The position numbers and the translations under genes are program-made. This document shows, in pieces, positions 6,972-14,263 of a DNA stretch of 14,755 bases (positions are counted from its first letter, which is position 1; each line of letters starts with the position of its first letter). Location: assembly GCA_035499415.1 (NCBI GenBank), contig DATJYV010000208.1:1-14755 (forward strand), given 5' to 3'. This stretch comes from DATJYV01 sp035499415 (lineage in GTDB: Bacteria; Bacteroidota; Ignavibacteria; UBA10030). The notes under the pieces are model-generated. The model was not told the DNA's origin. It made no database searches and saw only the letters and a list, made by a program, of their open reading frames with translations.

Positions 6972-9952
6972 TACTTGATGAGTATCATCTTCCTGGTTTC
7001 AACGAACGCTCCGGCGTTGACAACATAGAAGTATATGCCCGAGGCCTTCCGGCTGCCGTCGAACACGGCCAGGTGAGTCCCGGCCTCCATCCTTCCATCA
7101 ACCAACGTTGCCACCAGCCGGCCCAAAATATCGAACACCCTGAGCTTGACCTCGCTCGCAACGGGGAGATCGAAGCTGATCACGGTCGTCGGGTTGAAGG
7201 GATTGGGATAGTTTTGAGCAAGGCGGAACGAAGCCGGCATCTCCGACGATCCGCCGGGCGCAGGCACGCCGGTCAACAGCGGAAGCGTGACGCGCAACGC
7301 GGTGTCCGCAAGGACGAAGACATCAGAGGTGTAAGCGGGAAGCACCTGGTTGACCGTCAGACTTCCGGCGACAAAAGAGACGGTATAGCTCGTGTCATGG
7401 AACAAGTCGCTTAAGACGTACGATTTGTTCTGAATCTGCGTTGCGAGGTCCGAGCTCTGAATCTGAAGGGAGATCTGCGCAGCCGTGTCCGCGAAATTAA
7501 CCGCCACGATGCCATCCTGTCCCCGATACGGGCGCAGATATGCCAGGAGCGGCGATGTAGACGTGAGGAGTTTCATGTTCTGTGTTGAGAACGCGGGAAA
7601 CTGGGCGCGGATTTCCGCAAGCCGCTGGTAGTGCGGCGTGAGGTTATGAAAATCAGTCTGGTTCCAGTTTACGACTGCTCTGCGCGGATCCTGCCCGTTC
7701 GGTACGAGCAGCCCGATTCCCAATTCCTGCCCTTCCCAGATCATCGGCATTCCCGGCGCAGTGAATATCGCGACGGAGGGGGGCTTCGTCGTTTCGTATG
7801 ATTTGTAGACCGTGACAATCCGGTCCTCATCCTGATTTTCGAGGAAACGCAGGTAGGACGAATTGCCGCCGGGATAGAATCCTCCGTCGTAAAGGTCCAA
7901 CATAAACGTCTGATAACCCTGAAGCGATCCGTTGGGGTAAAGCCCGTGGACAGCGTCCTTGAGGTTCCAATCGTACGCGCCGTCGACTCCGCCCCCCTGG
8001 TCGGCATAGTTGACATCGGTTCCCCCGCCTGTTCCTGCGGTTTCCCCGAGGAGGTAGAGACTTGGTTTGACTTTCTTCAGGGCTTTGCGTAACGGGTCGC
8101 CCATTTCGTTTTCGCCCCCGCTGCCTCCGTTGGCCCTGTCGTGAGGACCCCAATAGACATCGAGCCGGTAGCCGTCAACGTCAAAATTCTTCACCCAGGA
8201 AACGAACATGTCGATCATGTATTGACGCGCATCGACGTCGGACCAGTTCCAGTTCAACAGCTCGGACGAAAAGCCGCCATAGTAAACAAAGTTGTCCGAG
8301 GTAATCGCCTCGGAAAGATTCGGGTGATACTGGGAGTTGGTAATGAGCTGATGCTGGTAGAAATTCCAGTACGGAGAATTGACGCCGTACTGGCGCGCGT
8401 TCAGGACGAACGGGTGGCCTGCGCTTGTATGGTTCGGCGTAACGTCGAGAATCACCTTCAGTCCCAGGAGATGGGCCTGCGCGACAAAATTCTTGAAGTC
8501 GGCGTTTGTCCCGTACTGCGGCGCGACATTGTAGAAGTCCGTGATGTCATAGCCCGGGCCGGACGCATTATCGATGGGATAATGATTGACCATCACGGGC
8601 AGGATCCAGAGAATGTTGAACCCCATCTTCTTGAAGTACGGCAGGTATGGCAGGGCGGCCGAAATCGTCCCGTCCGGAGTCAGCCCCTTGAAATAGAAAC
8701 TGTAGATTCTCCCGTTTCTCACCCACTCGGGGATGGTATTGAGAGCCGCTCCGCGAACGCTGTCCTTGTACACCGTGAAGAAGTTTCGTGTCGTGTCGGC
8801 GTTGCCGCTCGTGTCACGCACGACCAGCTGGACATCGTATTCTCCCGTCACGGGGGGGCGTGCAAGCGTAACCATCGGCGTCGTCGCGTGGAGGGAAAGT
8901 GACGCCGGATTCCCCGGCATTTCACTCCAGGAATACGACAAGAGCGCCGTTTGTGCAGGGTCCGGGTCTGTGCTGCCCGAACCGTCGAGCGTAATCGTCG
9001 AGTCCGCCACCGTAAAACCGATGACGGCCGTCGGCGCATGGTTCACGAAGTACGTAAACGTGACGGAATCGGACGTGTGGGTGATGTTGGATGAATCGAG
9101 GACGGTGGCTTTGAAGGCATTCGACCCCTCGACGAGATTCACGTCGAGCGTGTACGACCCTGCCAGAATTGTGGTGCTGTCGAGAACCGAGCCATTGCGG
9201 ATGATGCGCACGACGTGAATGCTGGTATCGGCAACGGTCCCGCGTAATGTTCGCACGGGATTGCGTGTTGTAAACCCGCCGATGTTTGAGATGGAAATAA
9301 ATCCGGGGACGGTAAACGTGACGGTGTCGGAATTCACTCCGCCACCGGTAGTCCCCGCAGTGAGGATGGCTGCATGAAGTCCCTGGCCGATCGAAGTCGG
9401 GAGTTGATACGAAAATTGCTTCGTCCCGGCGTCGTAGTATGACCCGAGCGAGGTGTACGTTGTCGTGTCGATCTGAAGAGAAATGGACGAGGCGTTAATC
9501 CCGGCGCCTACCTTCGGAAAAATAAAGCCGACAATTGTCGGCCTGTCCGTTTGAAGCATGGGTTGCCGCTGATTGGGAGCGAGCTGGTAGATCGTGGGGT
9601 CTTTGACGTAAATGAACGAGTTCCCGTTGGGGTCATTCGGAACAGTATGATGGTCAAGAGTGTCATCCGGCCATGGTGTCACACCGGTGTAGAACTTGTA
9701 CTCCCATCCTCCCCCGTAACTTCCCCCGCCGACAGCGAGACGCTTGGTGATGACCCAATATGTTCCGATGTAGTTCATCGCCAGCTTCGGGTCCGGCGCC
9801 GTCCAACCGTTGAACTCGCCGACCAGATACACCTGGGGTGAAGGGGGACCTTTATACCGGAACGTTACATCGACGCTGTCCTGCGAAAGCGCTTCCATCG
9901 AGGCGGAAAAAAAGAGGATGCAGAAAAGAGCAGTTGTTGACGGGATGCGCAT
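6971..9952 (-). CDS. Secreted multidomain GH13 amylase with PKD-like domain and type IX secretion tail
   Basis: Extracellular alpha-glucan hydrolase, 993 residues. Domains: signal peptide 1-24 (MRIPSTTALF, then a hydrophobic stretch to ALSQ); CBM48-like carbohydrate-binding domain about 26-118 (VYLVGEFNGW); Ig-like linkers about 135-300 (IVGFIFPKVG, VRTLRGTVAD); PKD-like domain about 304-395 (ITLDGSGSTDPDP); GH13 barrel about 408-800; C-terminal amylase beta domain to about 890; Por sorting domain 913-993 starting NYPNPFNPTT. Catalytic regions: I ILDVTPNHTS (Asp503), II DGYRLDVY (nucleophile Asp598), III LLGETA (Glu637), IV FLENQDEDR (Asp708). In region IV the usual His is Gln707. The ATG at 9952 is chosen because it opens the signal peptide; the frame stays open to 10099. 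It starts 17 bases after the DUF5989-type gene, so co-transcription is likely. The sorting tail predicts T9SS export to the cell surface or medium. Confidence 0.92.
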   Translation of the reverse strand: MRIPSTTALFCILFFSASMEALSQDSVDVTFRYKGPPSPQVYLVGEFNGWTAPDPKLAMNYIGTYWVITKRLAVGGGSYGGGWEYKFYTGVTPWPDDTLDHHTVPNDPNGNSFIYVKDPTIYQLAPNQRQPMLQTDRPTIVGFIFPKVGAGINASSISLQIDTTTYTSLGSYYDAGTKQFSYQLPTSIGQGLHAAILTAGTTGGGVNSDTVTFTVPGFISISNIGGFTTRNPVRTLRGTVADTSIHVVRIIRNGSVLDSTTILAGSYTLDVNLVEGSNAFKATVLDSSNITHTSDSVTFTYFVNHAPTAVIGFTVADSTITLDGSGSTDPDPAQTALLSYSWSEMPGNPASLSLHATTPMVTLARPPVTGEYDVQLVVRDTSGNADTTRNFFTVYKDSVRGAALNTIPEWVRNGRIYSFYFKGLTPDGTISAALPYLPYFKKMGFNILWILPVMVNHYPIDNASGPGYDITDFYNVAPQYGTNADFKNFVAQAHLLGLKVILDVTPNHTSAGHPFVLNARQYGVNSPYWNFYQHQLITNSQYHPNLSEAITSDNFVYYGGFSSELLNWNWSDVDARQYMIDMFVSWVKNFDVDGYRLDVYWGPHDRANGGSGGENEMGDPLRKALKKVKPSLYLLGETAGTGGGTDVNYADQGGGVDGAYDWNLKDAVHGLYPNGSLQGYQTFMLDLYDGGFYPGGNSSYLRFLENQDEDRIVTVYKSYETTKPPSVAIFTAPGMPMIWEGQELGIGLLVPNGQDPRRAVVNWNQTDFHNLTPHYQRLAEIRAQFPAFSTQNMKLLTSTSPLLAYLRPYRGQDGIVAVNFADTAAQISLQIQSSDLATQIQNKSYVLSDLFHDTSYTVSFVAGSLTVNQVLPAYTSDVFVLADTALRVTLPLLTGVPAPGGSSEMPASFRLAQNYPNPFNPTTVISFDLPVASEVKLRVFDILGRLVATLVDGRMEAGTHLAVFDGSRKASGIYFYVVNAGAFVETRKMILIK

Positions 9953-9969
9953 TGCTTTCACGGCTGTGA

Positions 9970-10149
9970 CTAGAAAAGGGTGTAGATAAACGGAGCGAGG
10001 GCGGAGCCCTGAGTCAGGACGATCAGAAGTCCCAGCGCCAGAAAGATAAAGAAGATTGGCCCAAGCCACCACTTTTTTCGGACACGCATGAAATCCCACA
10101 GTTCGGCGAAAATGGAGAGATTGGACTTTGCGCGCTTCAGAAGATCCAT
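9970..10149 (-). CDS. Small membrane protein, DUF5989 type
   Basis: A 59-residue protein of unknown function. After an amphipathic start (MDLLKRAKSN) come the family hallmarks ELWDFMRVRKKWWLGPIF, one long hydrophobic segment (about residues 32-48) and the ending LTQGSALAPFIYTLF. This pattern recalls the DUF5989 family, whose members often lie next to NodU/CmcH carbamoyltransferases; that link is from memory of the family. ATG is two bases after the carbamoyltransferase stop, so expression is probably coupled. The charged RVRKKWW motif next to the membrane segment suggests a single-pass protein with cytoplasmic N-terminus. It could be an anchor or helper for the carbamoyltransferase, but nothing in the sequence proves that. 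Confidence 0.85.
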   Translation of the reverse strand: MDLLKRAKSNLSIFAELWDFMRVRKKWWLGPIFFIFLALGLLIVLTQGSALAPFIYTLF

Positions 10150-10151
10150 GA

Positions 10152-11891
10152 TCAATCGAGCTCGAATTGTTCCGCTGCGACTTCGCTTTGTGTCGCGGGC
10201 CTGATTTTCTCTTTGCTGAGAATGTAGCGCCCCATCACGAGGTGGTCCATTTCCGTCCTCATGAAGCAGCGCCACGCTTCTTGCGGCGTACAGACGATAG
10301 GTTCGCCGCGGACGTTGAACGAAGTATTGATAAGGACCGGGCATCCTGTTTGCCGCTCGAACTCTTTCAACAGATCATAATAGAGTGGATGCTGGTCGCG
10401 GGAGATGGTCTGCAGCCGGGCAGTGCCGTCGACGTGGGTGACCGCCGGTATCGACCGCCGGTCTTCGCGGACCGTCGCGACGAACAGCATGTACGGGCTG
10501 GGGCCCGGGAAGCGGAAATAGTCGCCGCTTTTCTCTTCAAGCACCGTGGGAGCGAACGGTCTGAAGCTTTCGCGGTACTTTATTTTGAGATTGACAACCG
10601 ATTGATTCCGGGGATTCCTCGCATCTGCCAGGATGCTCCTGCTTCCGAGCGCCCGAGGTCCGAACTCCATCGGCCCCTGAAACCATCCCACAACTTTTTG
10701 TTGAGCAATCAGCGCGGCCGTCTCCTTCACCAGATCGTCCTTCTCGTAACGGTCGTATGGTATTTGCCCCGTGTCGAGAAATTTCCCGATTTCATCGTCG
10801 CTGAATTCAGGCCCTAGGAATACGTTTTGAAGCTCAAAATTGCGGGGATATCCCAGGACGGTGTTGTACGCGTAGTAGGCCGCACCAACGGCGCCGCCCG
10901 CATCCCCCGCTGCCGGCTGGATGAAAACCTCCTTAAACCCCGTTCCTTCCAGGATCTTGCTGTTCGAAACGCAATTCAACGCCACACCGCCGGCCATGCA
11001 AAGACGGCTGCTTTTTGTTTGACGCTCCGCTTCCCGCGCCATCGCAACCACGATCGTGTCGGTCGCCTTCTGAATCGAGGCCGCGACATCCTTGTGAAAT
11101 TGAGTAAGCGCCGATTCGGGTTCCCTCCGCGGCGCCCCAAACAGCTTTTCGAATTTTCTTCCCGTCATGGTGAGGCCGTGATGGAACGTGAAATTCTTCA
11201 TGTTCAGCCGGAAGCTCCCATCATCCATCATCCAAACCAGGTCTTTCATTATGACGTCGTAGAATCTTGGCTCGCCGTACGGCGCGAGTCCCATGACTTT
11301 GTACTCCGCACTGTTCACTCTGAAACCGAGATAATAGGTGAACGACGAATAGAGCAACCCAAGAGAATGCGGAAACCAGAGCGCATGGGTCAGCGTGATG
11401 TCATTTCCCCGCCCGGATCCCAGCGTTGCCGTCTCCCACTCCCCGACCCCGTCGATCGTCAGGATGGCCGCCTCTTCGAAGGGGGAAACAAGGAACGCAC
11501 TTGCGGCGTGCGACACGTGATGCTCCGCGAAAAGGATCTGCCCCTCGTAATCCAACTCCCGGGCGATTGTCTGCCGCATCCACATTTTTTCCTTCATCCA
11601 AACGGGAAGGGCTTTCAGAAAAGAGGGGAAACTGCGGGGGAATGTCGCAACGTAGGTCTGGAGGATCCTTTCGAATTTGATGAACGGCTTGTCGTAGAAC
11701 ACGACAAACTCCAGGTCCTGCGCTCGAACGCCGCCCCGCTCGAGGCAAAACCGGACGGCATGCCGCGGAAAATCCGGGTCGTGACGTTTGCGGGTGAATC
11801 GCTCTTCCTGGGCAGCCGCAACGAGCCGGCCGTCACGGATGAGAGCCGCCGCCGCATCGTGATAGAAACAGGAAATGCCGAGGATGTTCAT
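10152..11891 (-). CDS. NodU/CmcH/TobZ-family O-carbamoyltransferase
   Basis: Transfers a carbamoyl group from carbamoyl phosphate, through a carbamoyl-adenylate, to a hydroxyl of a sugar or natural product in the cytoplasm. The 579-residue protein is full length for the family. It opens with ILGISCFYHDAAAAL and QEERFTRKRHD; metal-binding HHVSHA is at 124-129, followed by TIDGVGEWET (145-154), AGGVALNCVSN (300-310) and GDAGGAVGAA (329-338), all of the Kae1-like fold. The C-terminal domain has EFGPRALGSRSILADAR (409-425) and VLINTSFNVRGEPIV. No key residue seems missing. ATG immediately follows the stop of the small upstream gene (TAGATG) and its own stop is two bases from the DUF5989-type gene. 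No acceptor-making glycosyltransferase is in the window, so the acceptor (surface glycan, lipid or metabolite) is unknown. Confidence 0.95.
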   Translation of the reverse strand: MNILGISCFYHDAAAALIRDGRLVAAAQEERFTRKRHDPDFPRHAVRFCLERGGVRAQDLEFVVFYDKPFIKFERILQTYVATFPRSFPSFLKALPVWMKEKMWMRQTIARELDYEGQILFAEHHVSHAASAFLVSPFEEAAILTIDGVGEWETATLGSGRGNDITLTHALWFPHSLGLLYSSFTYYLGFRVNSAEYKVMGLAPYGEPRFYDVIMKDLVWMMDDGSFRLNMKNFTFHHGLTMTGRKFEKLFGAPRREPESALTQFHKDVAASIQKATDTIVVAMAREAERQTKSSRLCMAGGVALNCVSNSKILEGTGFKEVFIQPAAGDAGGAVGAAYYAYNTVLGYPRNFELQNVFLGPEFSDDEIGKFLDTGQIPYDRYEKDDLVKETAALIAQQKVVGWFQGPMEFGPRALGSRSILADARNPRNQSVVNLKIKYRESFRPFAPTVLEEKSGDYFRFPGPSPYMLFVATVREDRRSIPAVTHVDGTARLQTISRDQHPLYYDLLKEFERQTGCPVLINTSFNVRGEPIVCTPQEAWRCFMRTEMDHLVMGRYILSKEKIRPATQSEVAAEQFELD

Positions 11892-12143
11892 CTAGAATTG
11901 CCGGCGGGCACTCTCGAGAGAGTGCGTGACCGGTTCCTTCTTCTTCCAGAACGTGGGGGAACGATCGTGCCGACGATCGAGGTAATCTTTTCCCATGAGC
12001 CGCATGAGGAGGTGAAGAGGACCGATCACGATGAAGTAGACAACCGTGAGGAGAACGCGCGTATTGACGAATGCAACCAGCCCGGCAAACTTCATCCAGA
12101 TCCCGTAAACGGCCGAGCCGATTTTTTTTAGCTTCTCTTTCAC
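11892..12143 (-). CDS. Small membrane protein, possibly SxtJ-like
   Basis: An 83-residue protein that begins with a lysine-rich stretch (MKEKLKKIG), has an amphipathic to hydrophobic region from residue 11 and a clear membrane segment about 28-49 (TRVLLTVVYFIVIGPLHLLM), then a charged tail with RLMGKDYLDRR and PTFWKKKE. It shares its place, just ahead of a carbamoyltransferase and a DUF5989-type gene, with SxtJ-type proteins; the membrane-to-LMRLMGKD passage fits my memory of that group, but the protein is shorter and the assignment is tentative. GTG at 12143 is the only reasonable start and no strong ribosome site precedes it. The stop touches the carbamoyltransferase ATG. First gene of the leftward run, so its promoter should lie in the adjoining intergenic space. 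Confidence 0.75.
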   Translation of the reverse strand: MKEKLKKIGSAVYGIWMKFAGLVAFVNTRVLLTVVYFIVIGPLHLLMRLMGKDYLDRRHDRSPTFWKKKEPVTHSLESARRQF

Positions 12144-12149
12144 GACAAA

Positions 12150-12178
12150 AATGTAGTGAAATACCGCTGGAGTTGCAA
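12150..12178 (-). promoter_or_regulatory. Candidate sigma-70-like promoter for the leftward gene run
   Basis: Minus strand: TTGCAA (12173-12178), 17-base spacer, TACATT (12150-12155). Each hexamer matches 4 of 6 consensus bases. Transcription would begin at or very near GTG 12143, implying a leaderless or nearly leaderless message. The match is weak and may be chance. Confidence 0.25.
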
Positions 12179-12186
12179 CGCAGCGG
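12164..12186. promoter_or_regulatory. Nested inverted repeat, candidate operator
   Basis: CCGCTG (12164-12169) is complementary to CAGCGG (12181-12186), and the palindrome GTTGCAAC (12172-12179) lies between them, half a base off the outer centre. It overlaps the -35 hexamer of the candidate leftward promoter, a position suited to a regulator binding site. Only shape supports this; no known motif was recognised. Confidence 0.35.
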
Positions 12187-12232
12187 ATTGCAAACGAACC
12201 TCTTTGATTTTGAGAAAAATACTTGATAACGT

Positions 12233-14263
12233 TTGCTCCGTCCCGAGCGAATACCGTTGAATTCCCCCGCGAAAGAAACTCCTTCCACCATCCCCCTCCG
12301 CAAGCGCGTTTCTTTCTTCATCGTCACCGTCTGCTTCCCGTTCGCGCTCCTTGCTCTTCTCGAAGCGGGCCTGCGCCTTGGCCGCTACGGCCAGGACCTC
12401 TCTCTTTTTGCGACCGAGACCATTGCCGGAAAAACGTACCAAATCATGAACCCGGATGTCAAGGGAAGATACTTTGGAAGATTGGACTTGTCCCCGACGA
12501 CTGCTCCCGATAATTTTCTTGTGCCCAAGCCGCCGGGGGTGTTTCGGATTTTTTGCCTTGGCGGATCGACGACGGTCGGGTTCCCGTACGGACCCGTCGG
12601 CTCGTTCGCCACTTTTCTTCGGGACCGCCTCCATGCATATTTTCCGGGAAAGCAATTCGACGTTATCAACCTCGGGATGACCGCAACGAATAGTTACGCC
12701 GTACTTGACATCGCCCGCGAAATCGTCGATTACGAACCCGACCTCATCATCGTCTACGACGGACATAATGAATTTTACGGGGTGCTGGGTATCGCCTCCC
12801 ATGTAACCCTGGGGCAAAGCCGCTGGCTGACGGAATTGTACCTCGCATTGATCCGGTTTAAGACGGTGCTCCTCGTAAGAAATGTGGCCAGTGAACTCTC
12901 GGATGTTTTCGGCCGCAAACCCGGCGGCGAACACACTTCCGGGACTTTGATGGAGCAACTGGCCCGCGGCCAGTTAATTCCTTACCGAAGCCCGACCTAT
13001 GACCGGGCTCTTCGAATTTTCCGTGAAAACCTGGCAGCATTGACGGACCTTTGCAGATCTCATGGAATTCCAATCATCCTCTCGACCCAGGCATCCAACG
13101 TGCGTGACTTTGCCCCCTTCGATTCGGAATTTCAACCGGGGGTCGCCGATTCACTCAAACGTGTCTTCTCTGACCTCATGGCCGATGGTACACACGCGGG
13201 CTCCGTAGGAAGTTTTCAGGAAGCGCTGCCGCTGTTCGAGCGGGCTCTGCAAATCGACACCATGCGCGCCGACGCCCACTTCGCGACGGCTTTCTGCCTC
13301 GACCGACTCGGGCAACTGTCGGCCGCCCGAAGGGAGTATTTAAAGGCCCGGGACTACGATCAAATCAGATTCCGGGCGAGCACGGATTTTAATGATGCGA
13401 TCCGGTCCGCCTGTGACGGCCGGTCGATTTTCTGTGCCGACATCGAAGGCGCCTTCGCCGCGGAATCACCTGATTCGATCATCGGCCACAGCCTTGTTCT
13501 CGAGCATCTGCACCCGAATGTTCGCGGGGCGTTTCTGCTGGGCCGTGCGTATGCGGGCGTCATGAGGGATCACCTCATCGGTGGAGGGGCGGAGGCCTGG
13601 CAGAGGGCCGATTCCGTCCGCGAAGAAGACCTCTGGAATTCCCGCGTTATCCCCCTCTCCGACGAGCTTGCCGCGGCACGAAGAATCGAGACGCTGACAT
13701 CCCGCTGGCCGTTCCGCGAGAAACTGCCCGCTCCCGCAGATGCCCGTTCGGTCGGATACCGGAGCGTGCAGGACCAATATCTCGCCGGTGAAATTTCGTG
13801 GGAGCAGTTTCACGTCGGTGTCGCCGAGTATTGCGAAGCGCATGGCGATCCGCAAACGGAAGAGCGGGAATATCGTGCCCTCATGAACCAGATCCCCCTC
13901 AACATCTCATCCTCCCTCCGGTTGGGACAGCTCTACATTCGGCTTGGACGCATGAGCGAAGCGGAAACAATCTTGCGCCAAACGATCGTGATCGAGCCGT
14001 CGTATTACGGATATCGTCTTCTGGCTGATATCGATCTCGCTGCACACAATACCGGAACCGCGGTGACAAATCTCGAGAAGGCGTTCGCGCTTGGCGAAAC
14101 GATCGACGACAAGCTCCAAACCGGATTCGACCTCGCGCAGGCATACCACGCCGCCGGTTCCGACCTCCAATCGGTGAGCGTGTTGGACCAACTTCTCCAA
14201 ATCGACCCCCGATTCGCCAATGCAAGGGATCTTCTTGGTCGGATTCAAAAAGGACAGCGATGA
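12233..14263 (+). CDS. Membrane-anchored SGNH/GDSL-type hydrolase with TPR repeats
   Basis: Probable esterase or acyltransferase-like enzyme acting outside the inner membrane. Numbered from TTG 12233 (676 residues): membrane anchor about 26-46 preceded by PLRKR; SGNH block I FCLGGSTTVG with Ser112; block II NLGMT (Gly148); block III YDGHNEF (Asn179); block V EHLHPN (His427, with Glu424 in the usual Asp place). Between blocks III and V sits a TPR-like hairpin (about 326-372, FQEALPLFERALQIDTMRAD); more TPR-like repeats run from about 535 to 675 (LRLGQLYIRLGRMSEAETIL, FDLAQAYHAAGS). The start is uncertain: only TTG 12233 and TTG 12257 exist between an upstream stop and the anchor, neither with a clear ribosome site. 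It is divergent from the carbamoyltransferase genes and overlaps the next gene. Substrate unknown; surface-glycan O-acyl chemistry is one reading. Confidence 0.82.
   Translation: MLRPERIPLNSPAKETPSTIPLRKRVSFFIVTVCFPFALLALLEAGLRLGRYGQDLSLFATETIAGKTYQIMNPDVKGRYFGRLDLSPTTAPDNFLVPKPPGVFRIFCLGGSTTVGFPYGPVGSFATFLRDRLHAYFPGKQFDVINLGMTATNSYAVLDIAREIVDYEPDLIIVYDGHNEFYGVLGIASHVTLGQSRWLTELYLALIRFKTVLLVRNVASELSDVFGRKPGGEHTSGTLMEQLARGQLIPYRSPTYDRALRIFRENLAALTDLCRSHGIPIILSTQASNVRDFAPFDSEFQPGVADSLKRVFSDLMADGTHAGSVGSFQEALPLFERALQIDTMRADAHFATAFCLDRLGQLSAARREYLKARDYDQIRFRASTDFNDAIRSACDGRSIFCADIEGAFAAESPDSIIGHSLVLEHLHPNVRGAFLLGRAYAGVMRDHLIGGGAEAWQRADSVREEDLWNSRVIPLSDELAAARRIETLTSRWPFREKLPAPADARSVGYRSVQDQYLAGEISWEQFHVGVAEYCEAHGDPQTEEREYRALMNQIPLNISSSLRLGQLYIRLGRMSEAETILRQTIVIEPSYYGYRLLADIDLAAHNTGTAVTNLEKAFALGETIDDKLQTGFDLAQAYHAAGSDLQSVSVLDQLLQIDPRFANARDLLGRIQKGQR

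Larger units (their letters stand above)
12144..12232. promoter_or_regulatory. Divergent intergenic region between the carbamoyltransferase and SGNH gene blocks
   Basis: This 89-base, AT-richer stretch is the only gap here that can hold promoters for both directions. It contains a nested dyad (12164-12186) and a weak minus-strand promoter match. For the rightward genes I see only a poor match (TTGATT at 12204, then TAACGT 17 bases on). Confidence 0.6.

Noticed and set aside
9953..10099. Longer start for the secreted amylase (1042 residues)
   Set aside because: It would overlap the DUF5989-type gene and put about 49 residues before a clear signal peptide.
10827..12131. Open frame of 434 codons on the plus strand
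   Set aside because: Antisense to the carbamoyltransferase and the small upstream gene; low-complexity charged composition and no family features.
12204..12232. Rightward promoter TTGATT / TAACGT
   Set aside because: The second hexamer matches only three consensus bases and transcription would begin downstream of TTG 12233. Also tested a Bacteroidota TTTG / TAnnTTTG pattern; spacing does not fit.
12140..12958. Open frame of 272 codons on the minus strand across the intergenic region
   Set aside because: It overlaps the well-supported SGNH gene on the other strand and would also cover the divergent promoter space. No family features.
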